Positions 33,358 to 45,728 of a stretch of 64,000 nucleotides of DNA are shown piece by piece. The number at the start of each line of letters is the position of its first letter. The first letter of the stretch is position 1. Under the pieces are notes generated by a model. It did no database searches. It saw nothing but the letters and a program-made list of their open reading frames with translations, and was not told the origin of the DNA. Source of the DNA: Notospermus geniculatus (lineage: Eukaryota; Nemertea; Pilidiophora; Heteronemertea; Lineidae); assembly GCA_002633025.1 (NCBI GenBank), contig NMRB01000667.1:189095-253094 (forward strand). Reading direction: 5' to 3'. Both the position numbers and the translations under genes were made by a program.

Positions 33358-33892
33358 TTTTCTTGATTACCAGTATACGCTCGACATTCATGGCCTTCCT
33401 TTGCAAACATATTGAAGAAGGGCACGTGATGGATGTCCTCCATGTAGCTTATTTGCAATATTGAAGATGCTGATCTGATTGAACTTATATCATCCGCTTA
33501 TAGATAAATCACAATCCAACAAGAGTACTTTCATTAATAGATCTCCCTGAGAACACCCAAGTACGTTCGTATCTTCTAATTGCAAGAGGTGAGCGATAAA
33601 GAACACCACTTTATCATGTGCAATGAAGGTAATGGAAAACCGCTTGTGCTCGATGTAATCCTTGACGAACTTGATATGCCTGAAGGGCTAAAATTATGGG
33701 ACGCGTAGACTCAATTAATCAATAGACGAATACGTTATACGTGCGATGCCTCGTTTTGGTTTTCAAGGCTGCGGTGGGATAACTCATTTTTCAAGATAAC
33801 CTCATTGTCCTCTTTAGTCAGCAAAACTGACATGAAAAGGTCAAAAATAGAGGAATCCCATAGGGAGTNAAAATTGTCAACATGGCCAGCAT

Positions 33893-34014
33893 TAGTGAGC
33901 TTCTGCAAGCGCCCGGTTAGGCTCTACGACGACGTTTATCTATTGTGTGAGTGCACCCAAACAATAGATAAACGTAGTCGTATGGCCTAACCGGCCGGTT
34001 GCAGAAGCTCACTA
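33893..34014. mobile_element. GGTTAGGCC foldback, copy 3 (duplicate of copy 2)
   Basis: Identical to 33236-33357 except for CCGGCCGG in place of CCGGGCGG. It exists because the surrounding block is duplicated in the assembly. Confidence 0.85.
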
Positions 34015-34530
34015 TTTTCTTGATTACCAGTATACGCTCGACATTCATGGCCTTCCTTTGCAAACATATTGAAGAAGGGCACGTGATGGATGTCCTCCAT
34101 GTAGCTTATTTGCAATATTGAAGATGCTGATCTGATTGAACTTATATCATCCGCTTATAGATAAATCACAATCCAACAAGAGCACTTTCATTAATAGATC
34201 TCCCTGAGAACACCCAAGTACGTTCGTATCTTCTAATTGCAAGAGGTGAGCGATAAAGAACACCACTTTATCATGTGCAATGAAGGTAATGGAAAACCGC
34301 TTGTGCTCGATGTAATCCTTGACGAACTTGATATATGCCTGAAGGGCTAAAATTATGGGACGCGTAGACTCAATTAATCAATAGACGAATACGTTATAAG
34401 TGCGATGCCTCGTTTTGGTTTTCAAGGCTGCGGTGGGATAACTCATTTTTCAAGATAGCCTCATTGTCCTCTTTAGTCAGCAAAACTGACATGAAAAGGT
34501 CAAAAATAGAGGAATCCCATAGGGAGTTTA

Positions 34531-34636
34531 AGAGATCACACGCTAACGATAGTATTTACGTTAACAATATTTTTGTACGTGAAATACATGCAAGAAATAG
34601 CGTTAACGTAAAAGTTATCGTTAGCGTGTGATCTCT
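34531..34636. mobile_element. Foldback element (AGAGATCACACGC type)
   Basis: AGAGATCACACGCTAACGAT pairs with ATCGTTAGCGTGTGATCTCT, and the arms continue through ATTTACGTTAAC-like sequence, 106 bp in all. It begins three bases after the end of the duplicated block, so the assembly break coincides with a hairpin. Confidence 0.85.
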
Positions 34637-37600
34637 AATCTCTGTAATAATTATATCAGTCGGAATATTGAGTGAACGCGCTCTACATCGAACAAAAAAA
34701 TCACAAGTGCATGAACAAGTAGTTTCTCCCCTTTGCAACTGAGACCATCTTTTTGTGACAGAAATACAACGTACTGATTTTTATCAGCTGTCGCTGAACA
34801 CCGTCCTGAGAAAATAGAGGTTCTTACCATTCGCTCCCTTCGCCAGCCGCACACACACATGTGATGACGGAGGGAGCACGCACTAAAAGAACCTCTGATA
34901 TTGTCAGGATGCAACACACCGACAGACCTTTCTCTAACCATATCGACGTTATCAAAATCCAGATAAGACAGAAGTTGCTACATTAATGCGACTCGTCTCC
35001 TTCATAAAATATCATTTGCTGCGTGAGACACGAAATTTCCATAGGGTTTTTTTACCCAAGTTGACGGCCATTTATACTGATACAGCGCGAGTGCAGCGAG
35101 TGCACGGCTGGCATGGCTGGTGTTACTTTTATACGTGTCTCATTAGGGAAGCTTTCAACTGATTAGGGATGGCTTAGTAGATGATAGGGCACGCATATGG
35201 CCACGTAAGAATACCTCGCTGCTATCCGTTGATGATGCAAGGATGAGGCGCGACAAGGTGGAGTAAGAATCAGACCTCGTGACAATGGGCATGTTGCCAG
35301 CAAGCGGGTTGCAATGGTAAAGGAGACTTGAGATTAGTATTATGGATATTTTCGTAAAGGAATAAATGGCACAAAAAATCAACAGCGAACGATCTGTGAC
35401 AAGGGGCAAAGCTTCTCTTAGTTGCCACGAGATGGCTCTGATTACCCAGATTTGTTTACGTAAGAGTTTGCAAAAACGTTTTCTTTTGGTGATGTAGTAT
35501 AAAAATCTATGATGATTGAAATGAAATGAATTTATTAAGTCGCTGAAGGCTACTGTTATCAACATGAATGGGCACTGAGGCATACAGAATGCATAGAGAT
35601 GCCCTATGCCACTGATGGTTTCAATTATCTATCAGATTATCTTCTCAACGGAATCCAATAACATTTGCACTTCCTATTGAGGAGACTATCGTGAATCTAG
35701 ATGGGGGGGGGGGGGCATTTGGGGGCGAGGGGGTATCGAGTCAGAACGGCCCCAGGTCAAAACGGCCCCACTTTCATGACCAAAACGGCCTCGGGTCAGT
35801 CTACTCAGAAAGACCTCGCTTGGCTTGGCTTCATCCTCGGCTTCATCAGGTGATGGACCTAGGCCTATCTAATAATTTCGGCGAGGGTGGGGACACAACT
35901 ACAGAATCAGAGATACGCCTTCATGTTACAATACATGTACATGTACTAGTAGGCCTATTACTTGATGGTGTTTTATTCCGTCCCTACTTGTCCCTGTGTG
36001 ACGTCTGTCCTGGAAGAAATTTGGCCATCTTTCAATTTGAATGGTTAATCCGAACATTTCATAATTACTCCTCTTTTGTTGGTGAACAACGAACGCCATG
36101 TGGCGTGAGAACCTGAATGGCAGCAAAACCTGCTGATCTATAAATAACTGCAGATCATAATTATTCACTGATCGAAATCGACGAGTTTGTCTGGCGGATT
36201 ATCAATAAGATCAATCAGCGATGTGAACGACATCGTACATGTAAACTAAATATTGGCAATTAGCGATACTATGTGTTGCTCCAGCGATTGAAAAAAGGCA
36301 GTATCTCATACAATGGAGTTCATTAGATGAAACCCAATGATGCCGTGGCTTCGTCAGGCGCCGAGTTTCTCATTCATTTCATTTGCCACTAACAAAATAA
36401 CATTTCTATTGCTACAGTCATGAACAAATGTCAAACGACGCGAAGACTTGCGTGACCAAGTCTCGGTTTTCAATACCTGTAGCCACAGAGCTATATTTTG
36501 ATTAGGCCGCCACGTGTATCGTATTTTGTAATAAGCCATCTTGTATCCAATAAGGTTGTTAGCGCATGAAGCTAGGAGTCTCGTTTGTAACGTTATAAGT
36601 GCCATAGGCGCTTCAAGTTACAAATGATAACAAGTCTTCCGCCCTGCTGGAGTATCGATGAAGACTCCTTTATTAGATGAATTACCAGGGTTGGAGCCTC
36701 TGCTTCAGCGCCGGGGTTAGATCGATACATTTGGCGACACTTGTCGGAGATATTAGTGGTTGAGGCATGAACCCCTGCTATGGAGAACGAAGCCATATTC
36801 CCCTCACACCATGTAACGTCCCACAGTCCAAAGCCTATATGGATTTTATATGGATTCGTACGAGTATGCGATGGTCGAGTCCTAATAATTGGGTAATAAG
36901 TCAGGCTTCTTCGCTGCATGTACATGTATCATCCTCCGCCGATCTTCGACCGGTATTTTATGTACACCGTATAGCCCCAGTGCTCATGGTGTTCGCGAGT
37001 GTACACACCGATCAGGAAAATACTCGACAAGACTGATCCAATCTACGTACTTGAATGACGTTTAAGTTGTCAATTAAGCCTGGAATACATGTACACATAA
37101 AAGAATGAGTTGAAGTATGGTACCTTAACTGATGAAGGGTTGGTAATGGTATCACAGCGCTTCGAACTTCTCAAGTAATGTAAAGGATGGCCGCCATTTT
37201 TTTACTGAAGCATCATGGTGTGCCGCTGAGATCATGCGATTCAATGTGACCAATCAGGAGGCGTCCTCAAAAATAACCTCGAAAACTTCATAAAAATCGT
37301 ACAAAAACCTGGAAGACGGTGAAATAATTCAATTTTCTTCATTCGGGACACGGTATGACCTCAAATGATTAGAATATGCATCAATACTAAAGTCAGTAGA
37401 TTACGTGAGAGGAAAAGGGCGAAAAGTTGGGGACAAGATTGAACAATGGTAAAAGTGTGATGATTTTAGCGGTGAGAATGCCTGAAGGCCACCTCACCAA
37501 CATTGATCAGTTTTTATTCATCCCATTATCACATGTATCTGCTCATCTCACCATCCTGCCACCTGGTTGGCCCCAGGGGAAACGTTTGTCTTAATTGACG

Positions 37601-40600
37601 AATAAAATCGTGACAAAATGTCACCAAGACGACTCTGACAGTGAGCATATTGCTTGTTGCGATAAGATCANCCATGTTTCTATCTGTTGGTAATACATTT
37701 ATGGGGTGTAAATCCAACCGTTCAAAAGTTAGCTGTACATCGGGTCCCATTCTCCTGTACAAAATCGCAGTCGTTGTATCCATTGGTGTCCCCCGGAAAG
37801 TGAGGGAAGGGTCAGAAAATTTGCACCCCGTCATTTTTGGGCAGTTATAACCTCACTGAGGCCAAAACAGTAAAAAAATCAACTTTAGCAAAAAAATCCT
37901 ACGGGAGAACACACCATACCGCACTATATTCTTATATTGTTGTGTATGATTTAGGGCACGAACTCTGATAGCTATCTTCTCGAGAACGAATACATAAGGT
38001 CGTAAAGGAAGGATTGGTTCCTTTGTTGTGGGATATTGTATCGTGACACTGACAACAGCAAAATCGTTCCCCGCAGGATAGTTTTTTTTCAATCCGATCT
38101 TTTCTAGATGGGGGTGCTAGTCACCGTATGTCGACTTGTACTTGTAGGCCTCGGCTCGCTCCTTTCGAAAATTGACTCGGAATTATCTGTCAATGACACA
38201 TTATTGTAAGATAACCTTAGGTTTCCGAAAATATTTGTTGCCAATGGGTACCAAACTCCTCCCCGGTCGAGTATGGACACATTACTTTTCCTACTCATTT
38301 AAACGACAGTGCATTATATAATTATGTACGTAGATCAGCGGACCGCCTTTTTTACCATGTGACTGAGTTAATCCTACATTATACTTATATTTATTTATCG
38401 GGATTAGTTTAAGTGTGATCATAGCTTAGGCCTATTATACACCATTTGACTACGATTACCACAGTCACACTGAGTAGGGACAATATATTCTATAGGTATT
38501 CTTCTCGGGGGAAAGAAATGTGGGGTTTTCATTCCTACAAACCTGAAATCAGTGAGTGTTAATAATTTCCAAAGAGTATTTACCCCTGCCAATACTCTGC
38601 TTATCTGAAGTCCTCCCGGGCTGATATTCTTTCTGGATCTACGGTCGAGTTACTCAACCTACTTTACCTTATGGATGGTGGAACCTTTGCCCCCAACATC
38701 AACAACTCACATAATACACTCAGAGGCACCCATTCCAAAACGTTTTTAGAGCCATTTTCATGGGCACTCTCTCTTTTATCACGCAAGCTTTGCGTTCGTT
38801 CCCATCGATTCGTTCCCCATCTGCGGCTAAGATCATCATCTGATCGCTGCTGGGCTCGTGTCCATTTATTATCGGCCACCAATCTAATCCTCCTCAACAA
38901 TCACGACTAATAAATCATGAACTAAAGCCATAAAGTGCGGCCGGACATTCCCACCGCTAGTTCGGTCAGACACGCCAATGTCCAATTCGACATTATCCCG
39001 GATGACCATTAGGGGTGAAAAAACCGCTCATACCTTGTTGATTACATTGCAGAAGGTAATTCGATAAAAGGGTCCGCGTTGTAATCAGACAGTGGTATGA
39101 TAACCGAGGAAGACACGTCGGGATGCAAATTTGATGACTTATAATGATGGACATAGTGTCTGAAGGCCGTCGAAGCCATCCTAATGCATGGATGCTCGTC
39201 TACCGGGAAACATTTCTGATAACGCAACGCCAACCGCAGGTTCCGCTGTCTGCTAAGTCGATATATTTAAAGCCAACACTACATGTACATGACTTGTATC
39301 TAAAATAGATATTTTTAGTTTTTCTTGTATTGATGTCATGTCATTCTATTCATGATTTAACCCGTTCAGCCAGGAATAATTAATCCGTTATAACGAAGAA
39401 AACTTGATGCCAATTCATCAGTAAAAAAACAAATCCGAGGCTTTTTTTGTTTATTTGGTTGCTGGTGATAAACTATCATGTTCTTCTTCCACCAGGGCCG
39501 GGAGATTGTCGAAGACATACCATGAACGAAATCGACGACGCCACTCGACCCGAGTCAAAATATGCTCAACACTCCGAGTCAAGTTGACAAACAAGTCGTT
39601 ACCATCCCCCGTTCCAAAATGTTTTTTTGCCATGCCTATCCACAATTGTGTAGGCAAACCTTCCAATTGATTTTACTCTTAAACCTACTTCTTTCGCTGA
39701 AATTGACGATTTTTCTTGTGAAAATAGACGACATCAATCAATCCCACCTCCAAACGCCTTGTTTTATGATAAAACTGAGTAACAATTGGACTGACGAGAA
39801 TTGTTCGATTGCTGAGCTTAAATCGGTATCGTTTTTCCTGCTAGAGGGCAATTAGACACAGCCGTTTAAACTCTTACCAATTTGCCATTAACGTTTTTAT
39901 GCACTGAGCGTTGCCAATAAATTGTTTTCACAACGTATAATTCACTCTTGAAAAACCCTTTCTGCTATTTCGATCCCAAACGCTTGCACTTCGTATTTCC
40001 CATTTGCTTTCTACCTGTTATCAATTCTGATCATGTTGTGCTATCAAGTAAATAATTCCTCCAAGTTAATCCGCAGTGACAATTTAGCGAAATTTGAACA
40101 GTTTGTAATTCTCCCCATGCTGGCCATTATCTCAACTCGTTCTCCTCCCCGCGTGGAAATTGAATGGCTTTCAACTCGTATTGGAATGATCTCTAAAATG
40201 CTGAGGTGGTTGATAACAGTTTAGCATTCTGCTCTGTTTCGTACTACGTCCTTATGTAACGTTGGCGATCATTTTCAAGCACTTTTTAGAAGGGTTTACA
40301 TAGGAGATCCCATGCATCCTCATGATGGGTACGAATTCCCCTAAATGATACGGAACCGTTAAAGCTTGTTCTTCCTGACGCAGTCAGTTTACGGACCACC
40401 GTACATGTACAAGCTACTTATTTCAATCAGCTAAAATGTCACGTACTTTTGTCATTGCTTTGAAATATTACATTTTTTGAAGTCTTTAGATAATCTCTTT
40501 ATAGCCTTGTTGATTCCACGCGTTGAGTTTTATGCAATTAAAAGATTGATAACTAGACGAAAGCGGATCTCACTACTCCAAAACGTGCACTGGAATTGAG

Positions 40601-41814
40601 AAACTTAGAATCGTATATACCCATTTAATTTCCTCCGACATATCAAAGTATGTCTTATTAATCACTTGTAAGGCGATCGTCGAATATATGGACACCTGTA
40701 TTAACTTTAGGAATAGTACTTAAAAAGTACATATGTAATGTGTGTGATGACAGGTTCGACGGGGAACCAGTTTTGTCGGAACAGGTACGCCCACTGACAT
40801 CCTATGAACTGTTGAAATGTGATGTGGCATCAAAGTAAAATTAATTACCGTGACGTCTGGACGTGCATGCCTCATTCAAACAGCGCAGTGCAGGACATGC
40901 CGTGCAAAAGCTCTGTACATTCCCACATACTGTATGCCAATGTCGTATCGAAGAAGTAATGTACTGTACATGTACAATATATCGGTTCGTCAGGCGATCC
41001 GCGGCGAAAACTTCAAGTGATCTCCAATTGGCGCAAACTCATAAATCTAGCGCCACCCCATTACCTCCTCCTGATCCAATCACCCAGGATGCGTTTGTCA
41101 TCCTTGATTGGGCGATTGATTCCCGAAATAATGCACTTTCATTGCATGTCTCCGTGCACAATCAATTTTAGGATTTACACTTGGTTTGCCACGCGACGTA
41201 ATGATCCTTCGTCGTGAACTTGCTGAGATGTGCCCAATTCAATGGAAGGTCATTTATTATTGCCGTATCTTTCGTGTACTGCAATGTGTGATTTTAACGA
41301 TGTTTTTTATGCGCGCGTGAGATAAATTTTTTTGGGTCCGGTAGAATATTTATGTAAATGTTACGTTCAATTAGGCACCATTTTGGAGAATCGTTGCTCA
41401 AGGCGTGGAAATTCGCCCGGAATTTTTTTGTTCCCGAGTAGAAAGTGTTATTGACCTATTTCTGACTTCATCGCATGAGAGAAGCGAATTATCATACAAC
41501 GGCTTCCTCTCAAGGCATTCAAGAACCGATCCACCTTTTTCTCAATTTCACTACAGATGAATATCATGCATCAAATTACTTTTTTATCGTGGATTAATAT
41601 CACACATCAATTATACATTCGTTCCACCGTTTTAACAATGCCTTTCCGATAAAGAAACGCGACAGCGATCGGTTATTGCCATTCAGGCACCTGCGTTTTT
41701 CACACGTTACTTTCGCGGCGGCCTCTTTCTCCAATCTTCTTGTATGCAGAGACCATTTTGGTGGCGTGCCTTTCTTAAAACCTTCGTCTTGTTTCGATTA
41801 GCCTCGACCGCAGG
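34637..41814. other. Long unannotated region
   Basis: About 7 kb without a supported gene or element. Minor items: a G-run at 35703-35714; four AACGGCC motifs at 35743-35790; an ambiguous base at 37671; a short TACATG run at 35933-35947. Open frames up to 142 codons occur on both strands without conserved motifs. Confidence 0.4.
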
Positions 41815-41818
41815 TTAA

Positions 41819-42616
41819 GGCGGGGGGCTACCCTTAGCTGAGCTCATTCCCTAGTGGCAATTCACGGAACTGGCCTTTGTGCGCTGATTCATTCACATTC
41901 AGATTAAATCCGATCACCCTGGTATACTGTTTTCGAAAACCAATCTTCAGTGTACGTGCCGACCCTAAATCTTTTGTGTCCACTGCGGGTATTGTTCACC
42001 TCTGTCGCTGGTGCTTTGGTCACAAATGGCCGAACAGAGTTAACTGAAAGAGCGCGAACAGTGTAAATCTACATAACAAAGAAGTAACTTGCCACCAGTA
42101 TGGAAATTTTCAAATTTCCCAAACAAGTTTTCTCTTTTTTGGACACATATATTTGAAAAATTTCTTTTGGATGTTATTGCCATATGTGCATTCTAGGGCA
42201 ACACGATCGCCTTTTTTGGGTAGTTGGCCGGGAATATGAAATATTTCAAAAACTGTAAATCGAGCCTTTTTTTGGCATTAAATAGTTTATACCAATTAAA
42301 TGGAAAGTACTTTCGTAAAAAACGGATCGTTAGGCCCTGCAGGCATCACGCCTGTATGTTACAGACTATGTGGGAAACTGATGTGTCGCATCCCTAGTCT
42401 GCAAAATTGTTTGGGAACTCAAATTTTGACAACTTGTTATAACTTAATTAACTCCATCGTAATTGGTCAAAATGAACAATTCTTTCACAGAACGGGAGCA
42501 TAAAGGTTGTAGCTAAAACATTTCGTTGAAATCAATTAGTTACTTTTTGTCATGAATATGTTAGGACGCTTGTTTTCAAAGAGCATCAATAAAGTCGGCA
42601 TAGGTAGCCCCCCGCC
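41819..42616. mobile_element. ~800-bp TIR element flanked by TTAA
   Basis: GGCGGGGGGCTACC at the left end is repeated in inverse orientation as GGTAGCCCCCCGCC at the right end, and TTAA lies outside both (41815-41818 and 42617-42620). The interior is AT-rich and holds no transposase frame. TTAA duplication suggests a piggyBac-like non-autonomous element, although the GGCGG terminus is not the usual one. Confidence 0.6.
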
Positions 42617-42620
42617 TTAA

Positions 42621-45396
42621 TAGCGGCAAACTCCGACACGCGCATCCATCTACAAGGCGGTATAACAAATATGCTGTTCTGGTCAATCAGGAGAAGGAAA
42701 TTTGCTCATGGGAAAGTTTCCGCGAATGTCAGGTGCCGACAGTTTTGCCAATGTCTGATGTTTGAACCTGGAAGCGCAAAATACAATACCTCAACTCTTC
42801 GGGGGTAACGTTTCAATATCGATTTGTTTCACGAAATCGAAATGCAAAATGAGATGGCCGATTCAACACGTTGTTCTGTTATGCCATTACCGAGAAGAAA
42901 GGCTCTTGGGACATTTTCCAATATCCGTGATGTGCGAAGTAGCGTCGGCGTTAGCTTGACTGCTTTGTGTGCGGGCGGCAAACAGCCTTCTGTGGCACTG
43001 AAGAAGCAATGCCTCACACTCCATGACTCGGAGATGTCCATGCACCGAAGTGAAAAAGTCGTGTCACTTGATTGATTTAACCAAATTTCCGAGTTTGCAC
43101 GCTTTCAGGCAATCTTGAATTAGTTTTGGATTTGATTTGCTGATTTGATTTCCCAATCGCCTTCTTTTGAAGGGCGAGTACGGTACTTTTTATATCGAAC
43201 ATGCCGTTCGTAATCATTCATGCCAAGCAACCACACGCCGTTTGTCATCCTGTCTTTGCTTCTGTGATGCGGCAGTGATGGCCTGATTCGGTGTGTGTGT
43301 GTAGCTGGCAGAATCTGCAATCAGTTGTACTGGCATGATGATCCACAAAGATCGGATTGTCACTGGAATAAGGCTTTGGAAAGCATTAAATTCAAAACGA
43401 ACAAAGATGAAAGAAAAACTCTACTGAAATTATACCCATATAATTAAATTCTCTGGACAGGAGATTACGAGTGGGGTAAGCAGCTTTTGTGAAGTTTGAA
43501 AAGCTTTGGTTAGGGCTCAGCTGGGATGTATGTGATGAAGTACAATGTAAGCAGAGACAAGCGGATCTGTAATTTGACTCCTTCGCCGAATAATATGCGA
43601 AACGGAACAGAAACGAAAAATGTTTTTTTTGCGAAAAAGGTCTTTTGGAAACTTAATTCGACAAGCGGCATCGAATACACTGTGAACAATGTACAACATG
43701 TACAGTGGAAAGAACAGTCCGTTAGTCACATGAGAAGGTACTTTCAAAGTGAAGTTACGATTCTGAGTATGGAATCCAGAGTGCAATGAAAAAGTAAACC
43801 ACAGCGTCACTCGTGAATGTCGCTCCATGAGATTCGGTACTTAAGTGTACCGAGAAGGATCAGACTGCGGCCCGTGTCTGATGCGGGGTCCTGTGTATAA
43901 GTACGTTCATGATTGATTACTTAGTGTGGATTACGCATAAAAAAACGACAACACCGTCGAGACGACTTGTCGGAAAACCACTGACAGGAATTTGACATGC
44001 ACGCAACAGGAAGTGAATGCCCCGACTGCGGATGATGAAGAGCAACTTGCCAGAGCCACGGCAGCGAGTGGAGGAGAAACCGTCAAGGCAATGGCCTGAT
44101 CCAAGATATATTATCTGGCGATAAGCACTAGGATCACGCCAAGAGCACGATTGCCAAAGCATTTTGCATAGGATCATACTCAATATGAAAAATGTCACAC
44201 CCTTTGTGTGAGTGATGTGGTTGGGAGGCAAGTAGGGCGCTGGTAATATGCGTGGAAAATGTACTATGGAAGGTAGTGAGACATCCTGGGGAACCAGCAC
44301 CGCCGAGGGTGACGCAAAACTGCACTGAAAGCTATGATACACTGCCATCTGCGGCGACCCACTCCCCTGAAAATCTCGGGAGAAACCTCAAGAATTCTAT
44401 GCTGGATTTGTAATGATACTGACCTTTGACATCATACCTCGGTATTTACGGCGCCTGATCAATGTTTCAGACCATGCCAATTTCGCCTGTCTTGGGTTTG
44501 ACATGTTTGATGTCCGGATGAACTCATTTTCAAGACAGTTATGGCAATCAGCCGCCAGGCTCTCCCAACAGAGCCGCTAGTTAGCCGCTCGTGGTACGAC
44601 TCCTTGTCGGCACGGTCAGACATCACGGCTAAGATCTGTGTGAACATCAAAGTATGGTACCGAAACCAGCAGCGATTAGCTGACGTTGGTTGGGCTTTGA
44701 GGGAGTTATACTCCAGTAATTAACGGGATGGTGCCTAATGAAACGATGATAGGCTGACCAAAGCAAAGAAATCATTGAGAAACCTCACTGGAGAAACTCG
44801 CAGAGATGCGAAGTACGGCATAAAGAGTAAATTTGTGTCGTCGGCATAAGTGCTATCTGCAGAACTGTCGTTAGCAGTAAGTTGCTTTAGGAGATTAAAA
44901 GCAAAATGCATCAAATGCATTGGGATGAATCCGAATGCCAAGCTCATGCCATATACTTTGAAAGTCTAGATGTACGTTCATAATCGCAGATCCTTTCGTA
45001 GGCGTTTGGAAGGTGAACGTTGGCGACGTTTTAAATTGCCGCCTGTATTCAATTATGAATGTGCCATCGCAAAACCATAAAAAGCGGTCGGAGTCAATGC
45101 GAAATTTGATGCGTACGAAACATACGATTTTTTGAGAGATGTATCCAGTTTTCTGAATGCATGTCGGAAGGTTTTTCTTCGCAGCATCAGGAAGCCATTA
45201 TGGTCATCTCATATACGGTCTGTTGGAGTCAAATTATTCTAATTCTTCGTCTATTAGTCTCGTATTTCTCGCTGTAATATATCCACCCTCTGGCAACGAG
45301 TCTCTCCTTTTGCACGTCGTAGATACATGTATGTAGTAACCTGCATCAGTGACAGATGATCTTTACTTTGAATCCATTCGAAGCCGCACAGAAAGA
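42621..45396. other. Upstream region of the GPCR gene
   Basis: No coding exon is supported. The in-frame stop TAA at 45337-45339 shows that the first coding exon does not extend upstream beyond about 45340. A TAATATAT stretch near 45277 could be a promoter element, but this is not demonstrable. Confidence 0.4.
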
Positions 45397-45728
45397 ATGG
45401 CAGATCATGAAGGAGACACTGCATTTGACGTTCCTACTGCATTTTTCTCTACGTGGACGCCAGGCATCCCTGTTCACCCCGAGGTCGCAGCTTTACGGAT
45501 CGTTCACCTTATCTTCACGCGTTACCTCTACCTATTCGTGGGGATTCTTGCCCTGTTCGGCAACGTCATGTCCATCATCATCACCATGCAAAAGGACAAC
45601 AGACGAATTTCAACGTGTAACTACATGACGGCCTTGGCTGTTGTGGATACCAATGTCACTGTTGCGCATGTCTGGACCTTGACGTGGATGTACTGGATGC
45701 CTGATCCACCCTCGGAGTTGGCAATGCA
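45397..45728 (+). CDS. GPCR coding exon 1 (TM1-TM2)
   Basis: It encodes residues 1-110 plus two bases of codon 111. The N-terminus of about 35 residues has no N-glycosylation sequon and no clear signal peptide. TM1 is about residues 35-63, TM2 about 76-100. The donor is CA|GTGAGT, a near-consensus site, leaving phase 2. Confidence 0.88.

Larger units (their letters stand above)
33213..34527 (+). repeat. Near-identical tandem block joined by an N
   Basis: 33213-33868 and 33870-34527 are the same ~656-bp sequence with about half a dozen differences (for example GCGGGCGG versus GCCGG, and TATGCC versus TATATGCC). The single ambiguous base at 33869 sits exactly at the junction. Each block carries one GGTTAGGCC foldback. 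The second block runs on into a foldback at 34531 where the first block stops. Two haplotype copies placed in series by the assembler is the simplest reading. Confidence 0.9.

Noticed and set aside
37671-37671. Ambiguous base as a possible second assembly join
   Set aside because: Unlike 33869, the flanks are not duplicated; it is probably a simple ambiguous call.
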